64,000 nucleotides of DNA, taken from contig JAQEWB010000013.1 in assembly GCA_027694045.1 (NCBI GenBank), positions 8,447 through 72,446 of the forward strand. The letters are read 5' to 3'. This DNA comes from Bacillaceae bacterium OF18-1A. Lineage in GTDB: Bacteria; Bacillota; Bacilli; Bacillales; Bacillaceae_G. Both the position numbers and the translations under genes were made by a program. Of this stretch, positions 17,879 through 27,421 are shown piece by piece (within the stretch, counting starts at the first letter, position 1; each line of letters starts with the position of its first letter). The notes under the pieces were generated by a model, which saw only the letters and a program-made list of their open reading frames with translations, did not search any database and was not told the DNA's origin.

Positions 17879-20800
17879 TTAGTTAAACTTTGGATTTTTG
17901 TCATCCTTTTCATATGTTTTTGCGGTTTCGTTCGAAGACTGTTTTGTATAGACTACGATCTTCGGTTTGCCACCGCCGTTCTCTTTCGCGTAATAATAGT
18001 GAGAGACGTTATTTGTCGTCTGTGATGTAAGAACCATACTTAACTTCTTGTCACCCGCAAGTTCGGTATTAAATTGAGAACGTATATCCAGATCCACGGA
18101 GTTCTCAGCCGATGGCATGCTCCATGTTCCTAAAACATCCCCTCCTGCAGGCTTATTATTATAAGTGATAGATGTTTCTCCCCAAGAATCATCTTGAACG
18201 AACTGGGCTTGATCAGTAAAAGTCCCCGTCGAAGCCGATGTCAACCGCAATTTCGCAGCAAAAACATTCGAATCTGCAGACACGTCACCTAAACCAAATT
18301 TCAAGTAAGAATGACGATAAACGCTTGAATAAGTCGAATTTCTAACTTCTAACTTTTTACTTTTCCCGTAATTGTTTGCAGGGTTTCCTGCCCACACGTA
18401 CGCATCTTCAGTCACATCTACTTCAAAGAAATCTGGCTGTCCTACCGTATGGTTGCTTATTTGATACTGATTGTTAACAGGACTATTCATCACCAGTTTT
18501 CCAATATCTGATATGATAGGAGAGCCTGTTTGGAACGCGAAGCGATCCGCAATCTGAATTTCTGGCTTGCCATGCGGAGCGATATACACGTTATACGTTT
18601 TCGAATCCAAATCGGCAAGTAAAGTAACATGATAAAGCTCATTTGCTTTATAATTGAGTTTTTCTTTTTGCCCGAAGGTATTGCCATTCCGGACATCGAA
18701 GTAGCCTTCAGCATTCAACCGAAGAATCATTGATAAATCAGCCTCACTATTCACCTTGGACGATTGTCCCGTGTAACCAATTATACCTCCAACTTTTTCA
18801 GCAGTCGGGATTAGGTCAAATTTGATGGCTTGAACTCCTGAATTTCCAGCCCCTAAATCAAAGCTATTCTCATAGCCAGAGGAAGCTGACGATGACGGAA
18901 CACCTACCGCATAAATATAACCGTCAGAAGTAGTAAAGTTAGTAATCGGCTTGCCGTTCAATGTCACCTTCTTGGCTCCAAAAGCTTGGATCGCCACAGC
19001 CGAAGCTGCTCCTGGATCATTCGTAGCAATGAGATTCGAGCCGTTAATCTCCAAGTTCGCTCCATGCCAATCGACGGTAATATCGGTTACAGGCATTTTG
19101 GAGGCAATAACATTTGCTCCATCGTGCTTCAGCGTCGTTCCCGATTTCATGATAGCTGATTTGATCTTGCCACCGCCCGTTTTCTCGATATATGCCAACT
19201 TCCCGTCAAATGTAAACGTATCAAAGTTACGACGGAAGCGTGGATTTTCTTCGTGAGACACATAATAGTATCCCGAAGTTCCAGCATCTCCGATATTATC
19301 AATTCTCAGTGAACTAGCTACGGTAGTCGGAACCGATAGAGGAGTTCGACTGACTTTGATATCTCGTTTATCACCGCTTGCAGTCGGATACAAAATCGTG
19401 TCAAAAGTAGTATCTCCGGACACATTCTTCGTATAAGAAGCATACTTGGCGTCGGCTACGGAATAAAAGGCATTAGAATAATATCCCTTATCGAGCGTAG
19501 CTGTAGATTGCTCAGGATCGGCAGGCACGACTTGGATGTTGCCGTTAGTGTCATGAAAGGCGGTGCTTGCTTTTTTGGTGGAAGCATCTAACACTGGATT
19601 AGCTGCAGGTAAGAAATGCCAGTTTTGCTGATACTTATGTTTTCCGGACGGTGCTTGCACAACGTCTGAGACAATCGAGAAAGAATCTTTCATGAATAAA
19701 GTCTCACGTATATGCTTAAATCCAGGTACATTTTGAGTTACGCCCTTAACAAAATTGAATTTGCCGTTATCCGTCCAATCTTGAAACCAGCCTTCTGACA
19801 TATTTTGCGGTGTATCGTTAATTTCAATCGTATTGTGCGATTCAGTTGAGAATCGCAACCAGTTAGAAATTGAATCGTTACTGTAGGAATACGCCCCAAG
19901 ATCAACTAATAACGGTCTACCATATGCATAGTAAGTAATGGCGTTATCATCAGGATGCCTATGCGGCGCCGCTTGTTTCACATTCGTAAATAAATAGCGG
20001 TCATTAGCCGACCACCCACTTCTCATAATGGCACTTTTACTTACCGGATATAGAACTGATGTATAAGAAGGCTGAGTGCCCTGTAATCCAGACGTTCCTA
20101 CATAACGTAAGGTGTCATCATTAGTAAGCTCTCCAATTTGCTTAATAGTCTCTTTAAGATCAGTGTACTGACTGTCTCCAAAGCTGACCGCATAGCCGTT
20201 AGGAAACGCAATATCAGCCAAATATTTGCCTAGCTTGTTCAAATTGCTGTCAAATGCTCCTTCGAAAGGTACGTTATTTATCATTCCAAGTTGTTTAATC
20301 GCAATCATAGGAGCCGTTGTTACTGTAGTATAGCTATCACTTGATTCGGAATACGAACCGTCTTTGAAAATTAAAGTCGACACTAAATAGTCAAATCGAG
20401 AATTTGCCGTGGACAGCCAAGTTGCTGAATCGGTAAACTCTGGGAAATACAGTCCAAGGGTATATAAACCCTCTGTTTCAACCATTCCGTGGTTTCCAAC
20501 AGGACTAAATCCACCCGGAGTATTTAAATAAGTCCCTTTTTTCCAGAAGGTCTTCAAAATATCCGTATTGGCTTGTACATTCATAGAAAGACTGTCTTTA
20601 AGCACATGGTAAGCTTTCACCCAGCTTGTAGAGCGGATACCGGTATCAAAATTTCTTGGAAATGAACCTGCACCATACTCACTCGAGGAGGCCTCGCCAT
20701 CCACGATAAAGTCGTTCATATAGTCAATATATTTCGCCGCATAGCTTTCTGTCTTCGTATTGATATATTCCGCTATAAGAGGACTAAGCCAGTAAAATCG

Positions 20801-21805
20801 GGTGATTTGATAACGGTATTCGTTGTCCGCAATGGTCGGTGCTGGCCCAGTCCAATCCGTACCTGAGGACAGCCCTTGCCAAGAAAATGTTTTGCCGTTA
20901 TGGTTCGCATAAGTAAGCTTATTCTCGTCCCAAGCCGTGTCGCCCGATTTATAAATCATTACTTCTGTATTTTGACCCGATTCGGAATAACCAGATAATT
21001 TCAACGTTGCATCTGTAATCGTTCCCTTAACTTGAGTTAAATCAAAATTCACATAAGCTTTACGTGTATCCGAATCATAAGGAGAACCGGATTCTTGTAT
21101 CTGTAGCAATTTCTCATTGGCGTGGATAGAAGTATCATTTCCACGAATATATGTATCTTTCGTAGGAGTCAAGTTTACGGCATGAGCACCTGCTTCATCT
21201 GAATATTTAATCTCAAGCGTCGGACGACATTGAGAGACCGATGTTTGCGAACAATCCTGCTCACTACTGTAAATGTTTGCTCGATTCGTTCCCTTGTAGC
21301 GCCCCATCAACATGAAGCTGAGATTAGAGCCGGCAGCTTCTTTTACCGTAGAAAGCATATTAACGTTATACGTAGTCGGTGTAGGCTCAACAGTCACCGT
21401 ATTTAAATAAAATTCTTTAAGTGGTGTTGCAATTTGATCCATTAAAAGTGGCACCATAGCCGAGTTTGAAGCAAACTCAGACGGATAAGTTCTGTTCTTT
21501 CTATTTTTAAAATAGTCCAGTAAATCTGTTTTAGCTTGTTCGTAATTTCCAGATTTTACTGCGGTTTGTACGTTGCTTAATGCTGGGAAACCATTATAGT
21601 CTAGTTTCCCCTGTGTAGTCCATCGTTGCCCAGCCTGATCCCAAACTCCAAAAAAGGACTCATCCGACACGTTGCTTGCGCCAGAGGAAGCGCTCACATT
21701 TGGGGTAGCAATAAAAAAGACAATAACCGCTTGCAAAAAAACTAATAAAGCAATAGGTAAACTAAGCCCCCTTTTTTTCTGTACAACCTTCACATCTCTC
21801 ATCAT
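17879..21805 (-). CDS. secreted heparinase II/III-type polysaccharide lyase
   Basis: This 1308-residue protein has a signal peptide (cleavage near VSAS-SG, about residue 40). A DNRLRE/CBM96-like module lies at about residues 130-290, within LEIKYSDEAG and the following KDTYIRGN. The lyase has an alpha-toroid with GNHGMVETEGLY (437-448) and a beta-domain with PHRHPDDNAITYYAYG and LLVDLGAYSY (His615, His617, Asp635). This resembles PL12/PL15/PL21-type heparinase II/III folds. A second DNRLRE module is at about 1140-1290 (EDAYVWAG, LKFGLG). It should split uronic-acid polymers outside the cell by beta-elimination; whether heparin, chondroitin, hyaluronan or another polymer is unknown. Base composition is richer in G+C than its neighbours, which suggests acquisition. 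The promoter carries a cre site and a LacI-type palindrome. Confidence 0.85.
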   Translation of the reverse strand: MMRDVKVVQKKRGLSLPIALLVFLQAVIVFFIATPNVSASSGASNVSDESFFGVWDQAGQRWTTQGKLDYNGFPALSNVQTAVKSGNYEQAKTDLLDYFKNRKNRTYPSEFASNSAMVPLLMDQIATPLKEFYLNTVTVEPTPTTYNVNMLSTVKEAAGSNLSFMLMGRYKGTNRANIYSSEQDCSQTSVSQCRPTLEIKYSDEAGAHAVNLTPTKDTYIRGNDTSIHANEKLLQIQESGSPYDSDTRKAYVNFDLTQVKGTITDATLKLSGYSESGQNTEVMIYKSGDTAWDENKLTYANHNGKTFSWQGLSSGTDWTGPAPTIADNEYRYQITRFYWLSPLIAEYINTKTESYAAKYIDYMNDFIVDGEASSSEYGAGSFPRNFDTGIRSTSWVKAYHVLKDSLSMNVQANTDILKTFWKKGTYLNTPGGFSPVGNHGMVETEGLYTLGLYFPEFTDSATWLSTANSRFDYLVSTLIFKDGSYSESSDSYTTVTTAPMIAIKQLGMINNVPFEGAFDSNLNKLGKYLADIAFPNGYAVSFGDSQYTDLKETIKQIGELTNDDTLRYVGTSGLQGTQPSYTSVLYPVSKSAIMRSGWSANDRYLFTNVKQAAPHRHPDDNAITYYAYGRPLLVDLGAYSYSNDSISNWLRFSTESHNTIEINDTPQNMSEGWFQDWTDNGKFNFVKGVTQNVPGFKHIRETLFMKDSFSIVSDVVQAPSGKHKYQQNWHFLPAANPVLDASTKKASTAFHDTNGNIQVVPADPEQSTATLDKGYYSNAFYSVADAKYASYTKNVSGDTTFDTILYPTASGDKRDIKVSRTPLSVPTTVASSLRIDNIGDAGTSGYYYVSHEENPRFRRNFDTFTFDGKLAYIEKTGGGKIKSAIMKSGTTLKHDGANVIASKMPVTDITVDWHGANLEINGSNLIATNDPGAASAVAIQAFGAKKVTLNGKPITNFTTSDGYIYAVGVPSSSASSGYENSFDLGAGNSGVQAIKFDLIPTAEKVGGIIGYTGQSSKVNSEADLSMILRLNAEGYFDVRNGNTFGQKEKLNYKANELYHVTLLADLDSKTYNVYIAPHGKPEIQIADRFAFQTGSPIISDIGKLVMNSPVNNQYQISNHTVGQPDFFEVDVTEDAYVWAGNPANNYGKSKKLEVRNSTYSSVYRHSYLKFGLGDVSADSNVFAAKLRLTSASTGTFTDQAQFVQDDSWGETSITYNNKPAGGDVLGTWSMPSAENSVDLDIRSQFNTELAGDKKLSMVLTSQTTNNVSHYYYAKENGGGKPKIVVYTKQSSNETAKTYEKDDKNPKFN

Positions 21806-22029
21806 ACTGTCTCCCTTTCCTACAAATCTTCACCCATCATTGGCATGACCACCTACATATGCCGAATCAATCATCTCGACAATCACCCAGCTACGCAGAT
21901 TGTAAATTCATTTTTGTGCAATACACCTTCATTCTTCAAAAAGAACAAATTACAATATCACGGTTATCCACTGTAACCTAATAAACGAATTCTATACATC
22001 CACCTCCTTAACATAAACAACATATTTAT

Positions 22030-22083
22030 TGATAACGTTCACAAGTTTTTTTCATTATATCACCGGCATTTTTATAAATTCAA
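22030..22083 (-). promoter_or_regulatory. lyase promoter with cre site
   Basis: On the minus strand TTGAAT (22083-22078) and TATAAT (22059-22054) are 18 bases apart. TGATAACGTTCACA at 22030-22043 fits the CcpA cre consensus TGWNANCGNTNWCA at every fixed position. It would lie just downstream of the start of transcription, the classic place for catabolite repression. Confidence 0.7.
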
Positions 22084-22088
22084 TAAAA

Positions 22089-22104
22089 ACTTAAACGTTT
22101 AAGT
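22089..22104. promoter_or_regulatory. LacI-type operator palindrome
   Basis: ACTTAAACGTTTAAGT is a perfect 16-base palindrome with the central CG typical of LacI-family sites. It lies directly upstream of the -35 of the lyase promoter and 176 bases from the end of the LacI gene, which is the likely binder. Confidence 0.65.
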
Positions 22105-22279
22105 AAATGTTAAAAAAACTTTCACAGTTACACTTTTTGGAAATGGTTTTCAGTTTTGGTGCAAGCTCTTAACCTTCTGATTCTGCCAAATTTCTAAAAG
22201 GTTAAGGGCTTCTCTCATTTATGCACTTATTTTCTAGTAATTGCACCAAGACCTATTACACTCACCATTTCTAAAAATT

Positions 22280-23260
22280 TTATAGTTTAACAGAGTTTCT
22301 TATAATTAGTCTAGAATCAATTTTTATCGTATTCGAAGCTTGTTTCTTATCACGAAGCTTTAAATATTCCTGAACCACGTTTTCTCCCCATGCTTCTTTG
22401 TCAATTTGAACTGTGGACAAACTTGGTGTCAAAAATTGCGAAACTGAAACATCATCGAAGCCGGATATACTTATGTCCTCTCCAATAGAGTACCCCATAT
22501 CTTTTGCAGCGAGGTAACATCCCATTGCCATAGAATCGTTAAAACAGAAGAAAGCATCGTAATTATGCTCACGCATTAATTGGCTAGCTAATTTGTATGA
22601 AGTAACCTCTGAGAATTCCCCGCAATACATACGCTCTGAAAAATCATCTTTTGCAAAATATTGTTTATAGTACTTCTGACAGCTTTCCAAACGCTTTTGG
22701 TTATTATAAGAGTGATGCCCAATCAAAAAAGCAATATTTTTATGCGGACTTTTTGAATAGAGTTCCATCATTTGTCTAATTCCCTCTTCATTATTAAGGA
22801 CTACATTCGAGACATTCACGTGATTTACTTCATTTGTTAAAAGAACCATTGGCATACCAGATGTTGCAATTCGAATAATTTCACTTTGCTCCATTGGATG
22901 ATTCAATAATATAACTCCGTCAAATAAATTCGCCTCGATAATTTGTGGTATTTCGTCAATGACGACCATCAGTTGATAGCCATGTTCTTTAAATTTATTT
23001 CGAACAACCTGCAAAATATCACCATTAAACGTACCACCAAAATTGTTTGTTAAGGCACAAATAAGACGGGACTTCTTTGTACGCAAATTTTTGGCAGCAA
23101 TATTTGGCGTGTAATTCAATTCCTTAGCCAATTTAAGAATAGTCTCTCTTGTTTTTTCACTGACTTCCTTACTATTATTCAATGCGTAGGAAACAGTGGC
23201 TACAGAAACATTTGCTCGTTTAGCGATTTCTTTAATATTAATTTTCAACTCACCTGCCAT
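22280..23260 (-). CDS. LacI-family transcriptional regulator
   Basis: This 326-residue regulator has the N-terminal helix-turn-helix INIKEIAKRANVSVATVSYALN (about 8-29) and hinge helix YTPNIAAKNLRTKKS, followed by a periplasmic-binding-protein-like sensor domain with FCFNDSMAMGCYLAAKDMG and ISISGFDDVSVSQFLTPSLSTVQ. It belongs to the uronate island, and the palindrome in front of the lyase gene is its most likely target. The effector is probably an oligosaccharide or a keto-deoxy sugar, which is inference. The ATG has AAGGGA rather far upstream, so the start is less certain. Confidence 0.9.
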   Translation of the reverse strand: MAGELKINIKEIAKRANVSVATVSYALNNSKEVSEKTRETILKLAKELNYTPNIAAKNLRTKKSRLICALTNNFGGTFNGDILQVVRNKFKEHGYQLMVVIDEIPQIIEANLFDGVILLNHPMEQSEIIRIATSGMPMVLLTNEVNHVNVSNVVLNNEEGIRQMMELYSKSPHKNIAFLIGHHSYNNQKRLESCQKYYKQYFAKDDFSERMYCGEFSEVTSYKLASQLMREHNYDAFFCFNDSMAMGCYLAAKDMGYSIGEDISISGFDDVSVSQFLTPSLSTVQIDKEAWGENVVQEYLKLRDKKQASNTIKIDSRLIIRNSVKL

Positions 23261-23388
23261 TCAAATTATATATATCCCTTTACTTACATACATAAAAGGA
23301 ATGTCAAATAATGTTTGATTCGTAATATGTCCACTTATATTGGCTTTTTCATACGGATGTACATTTATTAAACGTTCACCTATTCTTG

Positions 23389-24171
23389 TTAGATGAAAAC
23401 GTAATTTTGTTGCAATTCACGTAAAATATTTTTCTTTGTTGTTAATATAGCACTAACTATTTCACTTTCTGTCGTTGGTGAAACACGATAGTTTGGCAAA
23501 CTTATACTGAATGCTCCGTACATTTGTTCATTCAGATAAAGAGAAACACCAAAGCAATAAACATCCTCTTCCCCTTCACTATCGTCTACTGCATAACCCT
23601 GTCTTTTAATATCCTGCAACTGTTGTAATAAAACATCACGATCCGTAATTGTATTTTTCGTAAAAGCCTTTAGCTCCACTCGATTGAAATAATCCATTAC
23701 TTCGCTTTCTGGTAATTCCGCAAGGACCGCTTTCCCCATAGCTGAGCAATAGAGTGGTTTCGTTAACCCAATTCTCGAGTTCAAACAAACAATCGATTTT
23801 TGCGTTTCTAACTTATTAACTGTAAGGATTTCATCACCTTCGAGAATTCCTAAATGGATTGTTTCATCCAATTTTTTTTGTAATTCTTTTAAATAAGGAT
23901 AGGAGACTTTGGAAATATCAAGATCTGCAAGGTACTTGTTTGCATATTTGATTAATGAACTACCAAGTTCATACTTTTTAGTCTCTGTATGTTTTTTTAC
24001 ATAGCCAATTAAAAGAAGTGTGTCTAATATTTTAGAAGTAGTTGAATTCGTGAAACCTGTTGCCTGCGCTATTATATTTAATGGTTGTGGTTCTTTATTT
24101 GCTGCTAAAAAATCAAGAATCTCGGCAGCTTTAATTAGAACCGTTCCATATGGTTGTTTTTCTTTGTTCAT
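23389..24171 (-). CDS. IclR-family transcriptional regulator (KdgR-like role)
   Basis: This 260-residue protein has an N-terminal winged helix (LNIIAQATGFTNSTTSKILDTLLLIGYVKK) and the C-terminal IclR effector domain with LGILEGDEILTVNKLE, CSAMGKAVLAELPE and GYAVDDSEGEEDVYCFGVSL. IclR proteins named KdgR control keto-deoxygluconate catabolism in many bacteria, and the setting (GH88, kduID, kdgKA) fits that role, though identity is inferred. A candidate site is the inverted repeat in front of kdgA. The start has AAAGGAC upstream. Confidence 0.88.
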   Translation of the reverse strand: MNKEKQPYGTVLIKAAEILDFLAANKEPQPLNIIAQATGFTNSTTSKILDTLLLIGYVKKHTETKKYELGSSLIKYANKYLADLDISKVSYPYLKELQKKLDETIHLGILEGDEILTVNKLETQKSIVCLNSRIGLTKPLYCSAMGKAVLAELPESEVMDYFNRVELKAFTKNTITDRDVLLQQLQDIKRQGYAVDDSEGEEDVYCFGVSLYLNEQMYGAFSISLPNYRVSPTTESEIVSAILTTKKNILRELQQNYVFI

Positions 24172-24359
24172 TTTTTTGTCCTTTCTACCACAGATTTATT
24201 CCTATATAAAGAATTGGAATATCTTCTTATTATACAATAAATGTTAAGGCAAATGATTATTTTGACTTATCCTCCTTACTATTCCCTCCAACTAAAATTA
24301 GATAATCAATATAATGAAAGTACTAAGTAGCTACCAACTACCTTCAAATAAAAACGAAA

Positions 24360-24400
24360 AAACAAGTGGAGAAAAATGATACATTTCTCTCCGCTTGTTT
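24360..24400 (-). terminator. terminator of the symporter gene
   Basis: AAACAAGTGGAGAAA and TTTCTCTCCGCTTGTTT form a stem with small mismatches. It lies just downstream of the minus-strand symporter gene. Confidence 0.7.
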
Positions 24401-24426
24401 CATTTTTAAAGCATATCAGACAAATT

Positions 24427-25839
24427 TTATAATTTTGCCCGTCTCTTTATTTCTAATTTTTCCGAAAGTTCAGCCAAACCTTTTTTGTTCAATGGATACA
24501 CTAATAGAAGAAGGAATACCACAAAGCAAAGTACTGATGGTACTAAAGTACCTAACATATAAATCCCATCGAGCGTTTCTTTTGTTTGTTCTGGTAGATT
24601 AGCATTATATCCAACTGCTCCAATCACTACTCCACCAAGTCCTCCTGCAAGTGCTTGTCCTATCTTACGAGCAAAAGAGTAAATGGAATATACAGTAGCA
24701 TCTTCACGATTTCCCGTTATATATTCTTGGTAGTCAATTGCATCCGTTACAAATGCCCAAATGACAAGGTTAAATATTGCGAATCCAAACAATCCGATAG
24801 TTGAGATAGCAATAAATTGAATTGGGCTTAATCCATTCATGAAGTATAAAGAACCATATACGATCGATGCAACAAGTAATCCTACTGCTGCAATTTCTTT
24901 TTTACCAAACTTGATTACAAGTGGCTTTACTGCTGGTGCAAGAATAAAGACCGCAATTGGTTGTATAATTCCGATAAAACTTAATGCTCCCGCAAAGCCA
25001 AAATAATTTTTAAATAAATACACATTTACCGCACTCATAAGGAACGACAACACTAAAAACGTTAACGAAGCGGCTAGGAGAATAATTAACGGTTTGTTTC
25101 TTATAACACCTTTTAATGTACTACGGATATCTAGTTTTTGCTCTTCGCTTTCCGCCATTGTGACACGTTCAGTTGTTAATTTATACGAAAGAGTGAAACA
25201 AATGACTGAAAGTACTGCAAAGACAAGCGATATCATAAAGAAACGACTACCACTTGCTTCGTTGTTCACAAACAAAACTAATGGTCCGATTGCGTTAACG
25301 ATTAAACTAGCCATCATAGCGCCCACAGTTCTAAAAGTTGATAAAGATGCACGGTCAATTGGGTTATTAGAAATAACTGAAGCCATTGATCCGTAAGGCA
25401 TATTTACAGTACTAAATAAAGTTCCCCAAATAAGATACGTAATAAAAGCAAATGCCGTATAAAAACCGCTAGACATACCTGGGATTTGTACAAACATTAA
25501 TATTCCAAAAATAACCATAGGGAAAGACATTCTATAAAACCACGGTTTGTATTTACCATGTTTAGTCGCTTTTCTTGTATCCATGAAACGTCCCCATGTT
25601 ACATCAGCGAATGCGTCCCAAACCCTTGCGATTAAGAGAATTAAACCTACCAGTGATGCACTAATTCCTAAAACATCTGTGTAATAAACCATTAAGAAAC
25701 TAGCAACAAGTAGAAAGAAAAAGTCATTTCCAAAATCACCAAACATATATCCAATTTTATCTCGCATTCCAAATGGTCTTTGATTTTGATTTAATCCATT
25801 ATTATTTTGTAATTTTTCCGCATTTGAAGTCTGAGCCAT
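24427..25839 (-). CDS. GPH-type (MFS) uronide/cation symporter
   Basis: This 470-residue protein has about 12 hydrophobic helices and the hallmarks of the glycoside-pentoside-hexuronide:cation symporter family: GYMFGDFGNDFFFLLVASFL near the N-terminus, DVLGISASLVGLILLIARVWDAFADVTWGRFMD, and the loop KHGKYKPW. In this cluster it most likely imports unsaturated oligosaccharides or disaccharides for the GH88 enzyme. GGAGGGAT precedes the ATG. A cre-like sequence with two mismatches (25875-25888) lies upstream. It follows the GH88 gene after 134 bases. Confidence 0.87.
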   Translation of the reverse strand: MAQTSNAEKLQNNNGLNQNQRPFGMRDKIGYMFGDFGNDFFFLLVASFLMVYYTDVLGISASLVGLILLIARVWDAFADVTWGRFMDTRKATKHGKYKPWFYRMSFPMVIFGILMFVQIPGMSSGFYTAFAFITYLIWGTLFSTVNMPYGSMASVISNNPIDRASLSTFRTVGAMMASLIVNAIGPLVLFVNNEASGSRFFMISLVFAVLSVICFTLSYKLTTERVTMAESEEQKLDIRSTLKGVIRNKPLIILLAASLTFLVLSFLMSAVNVYLFKNYFGFAGALSFIGIIQPIAVFILAPAVKPLVIKFGKKEIAAVGLLVASIVYGSLYFMNGLSPIQFIAISTIGLFGFAIFNLVIWAFVTDAIDYQEYITGNREDATVYSIYSFARKIGQALAGGLGGVVIGAVGYNANLPEQTKETLDGIYMLGTLVPSVLCFVVFLLLLVYPLNKKGLAELSEKLEIKRRAKL

Positions 25840-25874
25840 TTCTTATCCCTCCAATTTTAATTAAAATAACACAG

Positions 25875-25888
25875 GGAAACCGCTTCCA
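25875..25888. promoter_or_regulatory. possible weak cre site before the symporter gene
   Basis: On the minus strand TGGAAGCGGTTTCC fits the cre pattern except at positions 3 and 14. With the full match before the lyase gene, it suggests CcpA control of more than one unit of the island. Confidence 0.4.
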
Positions 25889-25973
25889 TTTATACCAATC
25901 TAATTTTAGAATTTTAATAGTAGGGAGTAAGACCTATACTCCCTAAAAGAAGAAAGTGTAACTTGTTTCTTTA

Positions 25974-27206
25974 TCACCAATACAGATTCCAATCTTTCGT
26001 AACACGTGCTAATGCCTCTAAATAATAGTAATCTCCCCATAAATTTGCTTCATCTACACCAACATTAAATGGTTTCGCATATACGCCGTGCATTAACAGG
26101 GCATTTACTGATTCTTCATTTCGTGATGAGTAATTCTCATACAATGAAAGTAAGATCGTATGTGCTGCATTAGAATAATATTGTTTCTCTTCTTCATTCG
26201 GTAAGTGTTTAATTAATTCCAATAAACCACAAACAGCAATAGCTGATGAAGAACTATCCTTCACTTCTCCGCTTCCATCTGTAAATATTAAATCCCAATA
26301 AACAACCGAATCTTCTGGACTTCTATTTAAGAAGTAGTTAGCTAACGTTTTACTCATTTCTAGGAATTTTTCATCTTTTGTATATAGATAGCTTAATGCA
26401 AATCCATAAATTCCCCATGCTTGTCCACGTGCCCAACAAGAATCATCCGAGTAGCCTTGATACGTCTTTCCGAATTTTGGTTTTCCCGTTTCTGTGTCAA
26501 AATAGTAAGTATGATACGTAGTAGCATCATCTCTAACGATATATTCCAAAGAATTTTGTGCATGTGTATAGGCTGTATCTTTATAGATGCTTTTCCCAGT
26601 TACTTCACTTGCCCAATACAATAGCGGGAGATTCATTAAACAATCGATAATCATACGCCCTCTTTGATCTGGATCATCCATGTCGCCCCAGGCCTGTAAA
26701 ATTCCCGCAACCTCTACATAGCGTTTCATAAGTAAGTCTGCAGCAGTTAAAGCAGCAGATTTCGCCGCTTCACTTCCAGTCAGTTTATAAGCAGCTACAC
26801 ATGATATGCTGTATAGGAACCCAAGGTCGTGTGTATCACAATCAATTTCTTTCTCAGCTCTTTCTTTGAAACTTTGAATATGTTGTTCTAACGTGTTTTG
26901 ATAACGTTCATCACCAGTTAGTTCATAAGAGAGCCATAGCATTCCCGTCCAAAAACTTGTCGTCCAACCAATATTTACTCCTTCCTCTGAAGTTAGTATT
27001 TCATCTCGGTTTGTAGCAGTCGTATTGAGCGGATACGTATATTGAATCGTTGTGCTATCAGGGAATTTATTAGCAAATACATTAAGATTTCCATTTATCT
27101 TTACAACTGCATCTTTTATCGCTCGTTGGAAAGTTTCTTGATTAAAGGTTTGTTTATTCTTAAAGACTTCCATATTCATGCCTTCTTTAGTTATTTGTCT
27201 AGTCAT
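25974..27206 (-). CDS. unsaturated glucuronyl hydrolase, GH88
   Basis: This protein of up to 410 residues is of the (alpha/alpha)6-barrel GH88 family. Key motifs are THDLGFLYS (Asp127), GRMIIDCLMNLPLLYW (Asp188), ARGQAWGIYGFAL and NLWGDYYYLEAL, corresponding to the two catalytic aspartates of Bacillus UGL. It hydrates and cleaves the unsaturated uronic acid from the non-reducing end of lyase products inside the cell, since no signal peptide is present. Two starts are possible: 27206 (AGGGG upstream) or 27173, giving MEVFKNKQT and 399 residues, with GAAGG upstream. Confidence 0.9.
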   Translation of the reverse strand: MTRQITKEGMNMEVFKNKQTFNQETFQRAIKDAVVKINGNLNVFANKFPDSTTIQYTYPLNTTATNRDEILTSEEGVNIGWTTSFWTGMLWLSYELTGDERYQNTLEQHIQSFKERAEKEIDCDTHDLGFLYSISCVAAYKLTGSEAAKSAALTAADLLMKRYVEVAGILQAWGDMDDPDQRGRMIIDCLMNLPLLYWASEVTGKSIYKDTAYTHAQNSLEYIVRDDATTYHTYYFDTETGKPKFGKTYQGYSDDSCWARGQAWGIYGFALSYLYTKDEKFLEMSKTLANYFLNRSPEDSVVYWDLIFTDGSGEVKDSSSSAIAVCGLLELIKHLPNEEEKQYYSNAAHTILLSLYENYSSRNEESVNALLMHGVYAKPFNVGVDEANLWGDYYYLEALARVTKDWNLYW

Positions 27207-27300
27207 TTACTACACCCCTAATTCTCTATATTCTGTTCTAAAAGCGTTTACATTATTAAAATTTAAAAATACCTTTTTATCAATAGTTTTTTTCAATATA

Positions 27301-27402
27301 AGGCTGTCCTATAAGGTGCCTACTATCCACAAACATACATGTAACCAGACAACTAGACATTATGTCGCGGCATGTGACACCTTTTCTTTTTGGACAACGC
27401 TA
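27301..27402. repeat. possible short inverted-repeat element
   Basis: AGGCTGTCCTATAAGGTGCC at the left and, on the opposite strand at the right, AGCGTTGTCCAAAAAG and AAGGTGT look like diverged terminal inverted repeats about 100 bases apart. It lies between kduD and the GH88 gene and may be a MITE-like remnant or a terminator of kduD. Confidence 0.3.
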
Positions 27403-27421
27403 GCGTACCGCCTTATTGTAA

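Larger units (their letters stand above)
21806..22279. other. lyase promoter region and nested inverted repeats
   Basis: There is no gene. Near the lyase side are the promoter, cre and palindrome listed separately. Near the LacI gene, AGCTCTTAACCTT pairs with AAGGTTAAGGGCTT inside an outer repeat TTGGTGCAA (22156-22164) and TTGCACCAA (22241-22249). The nested structure may end the lacI transcript, though a T-run is lacking. Confidence 0.5.
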
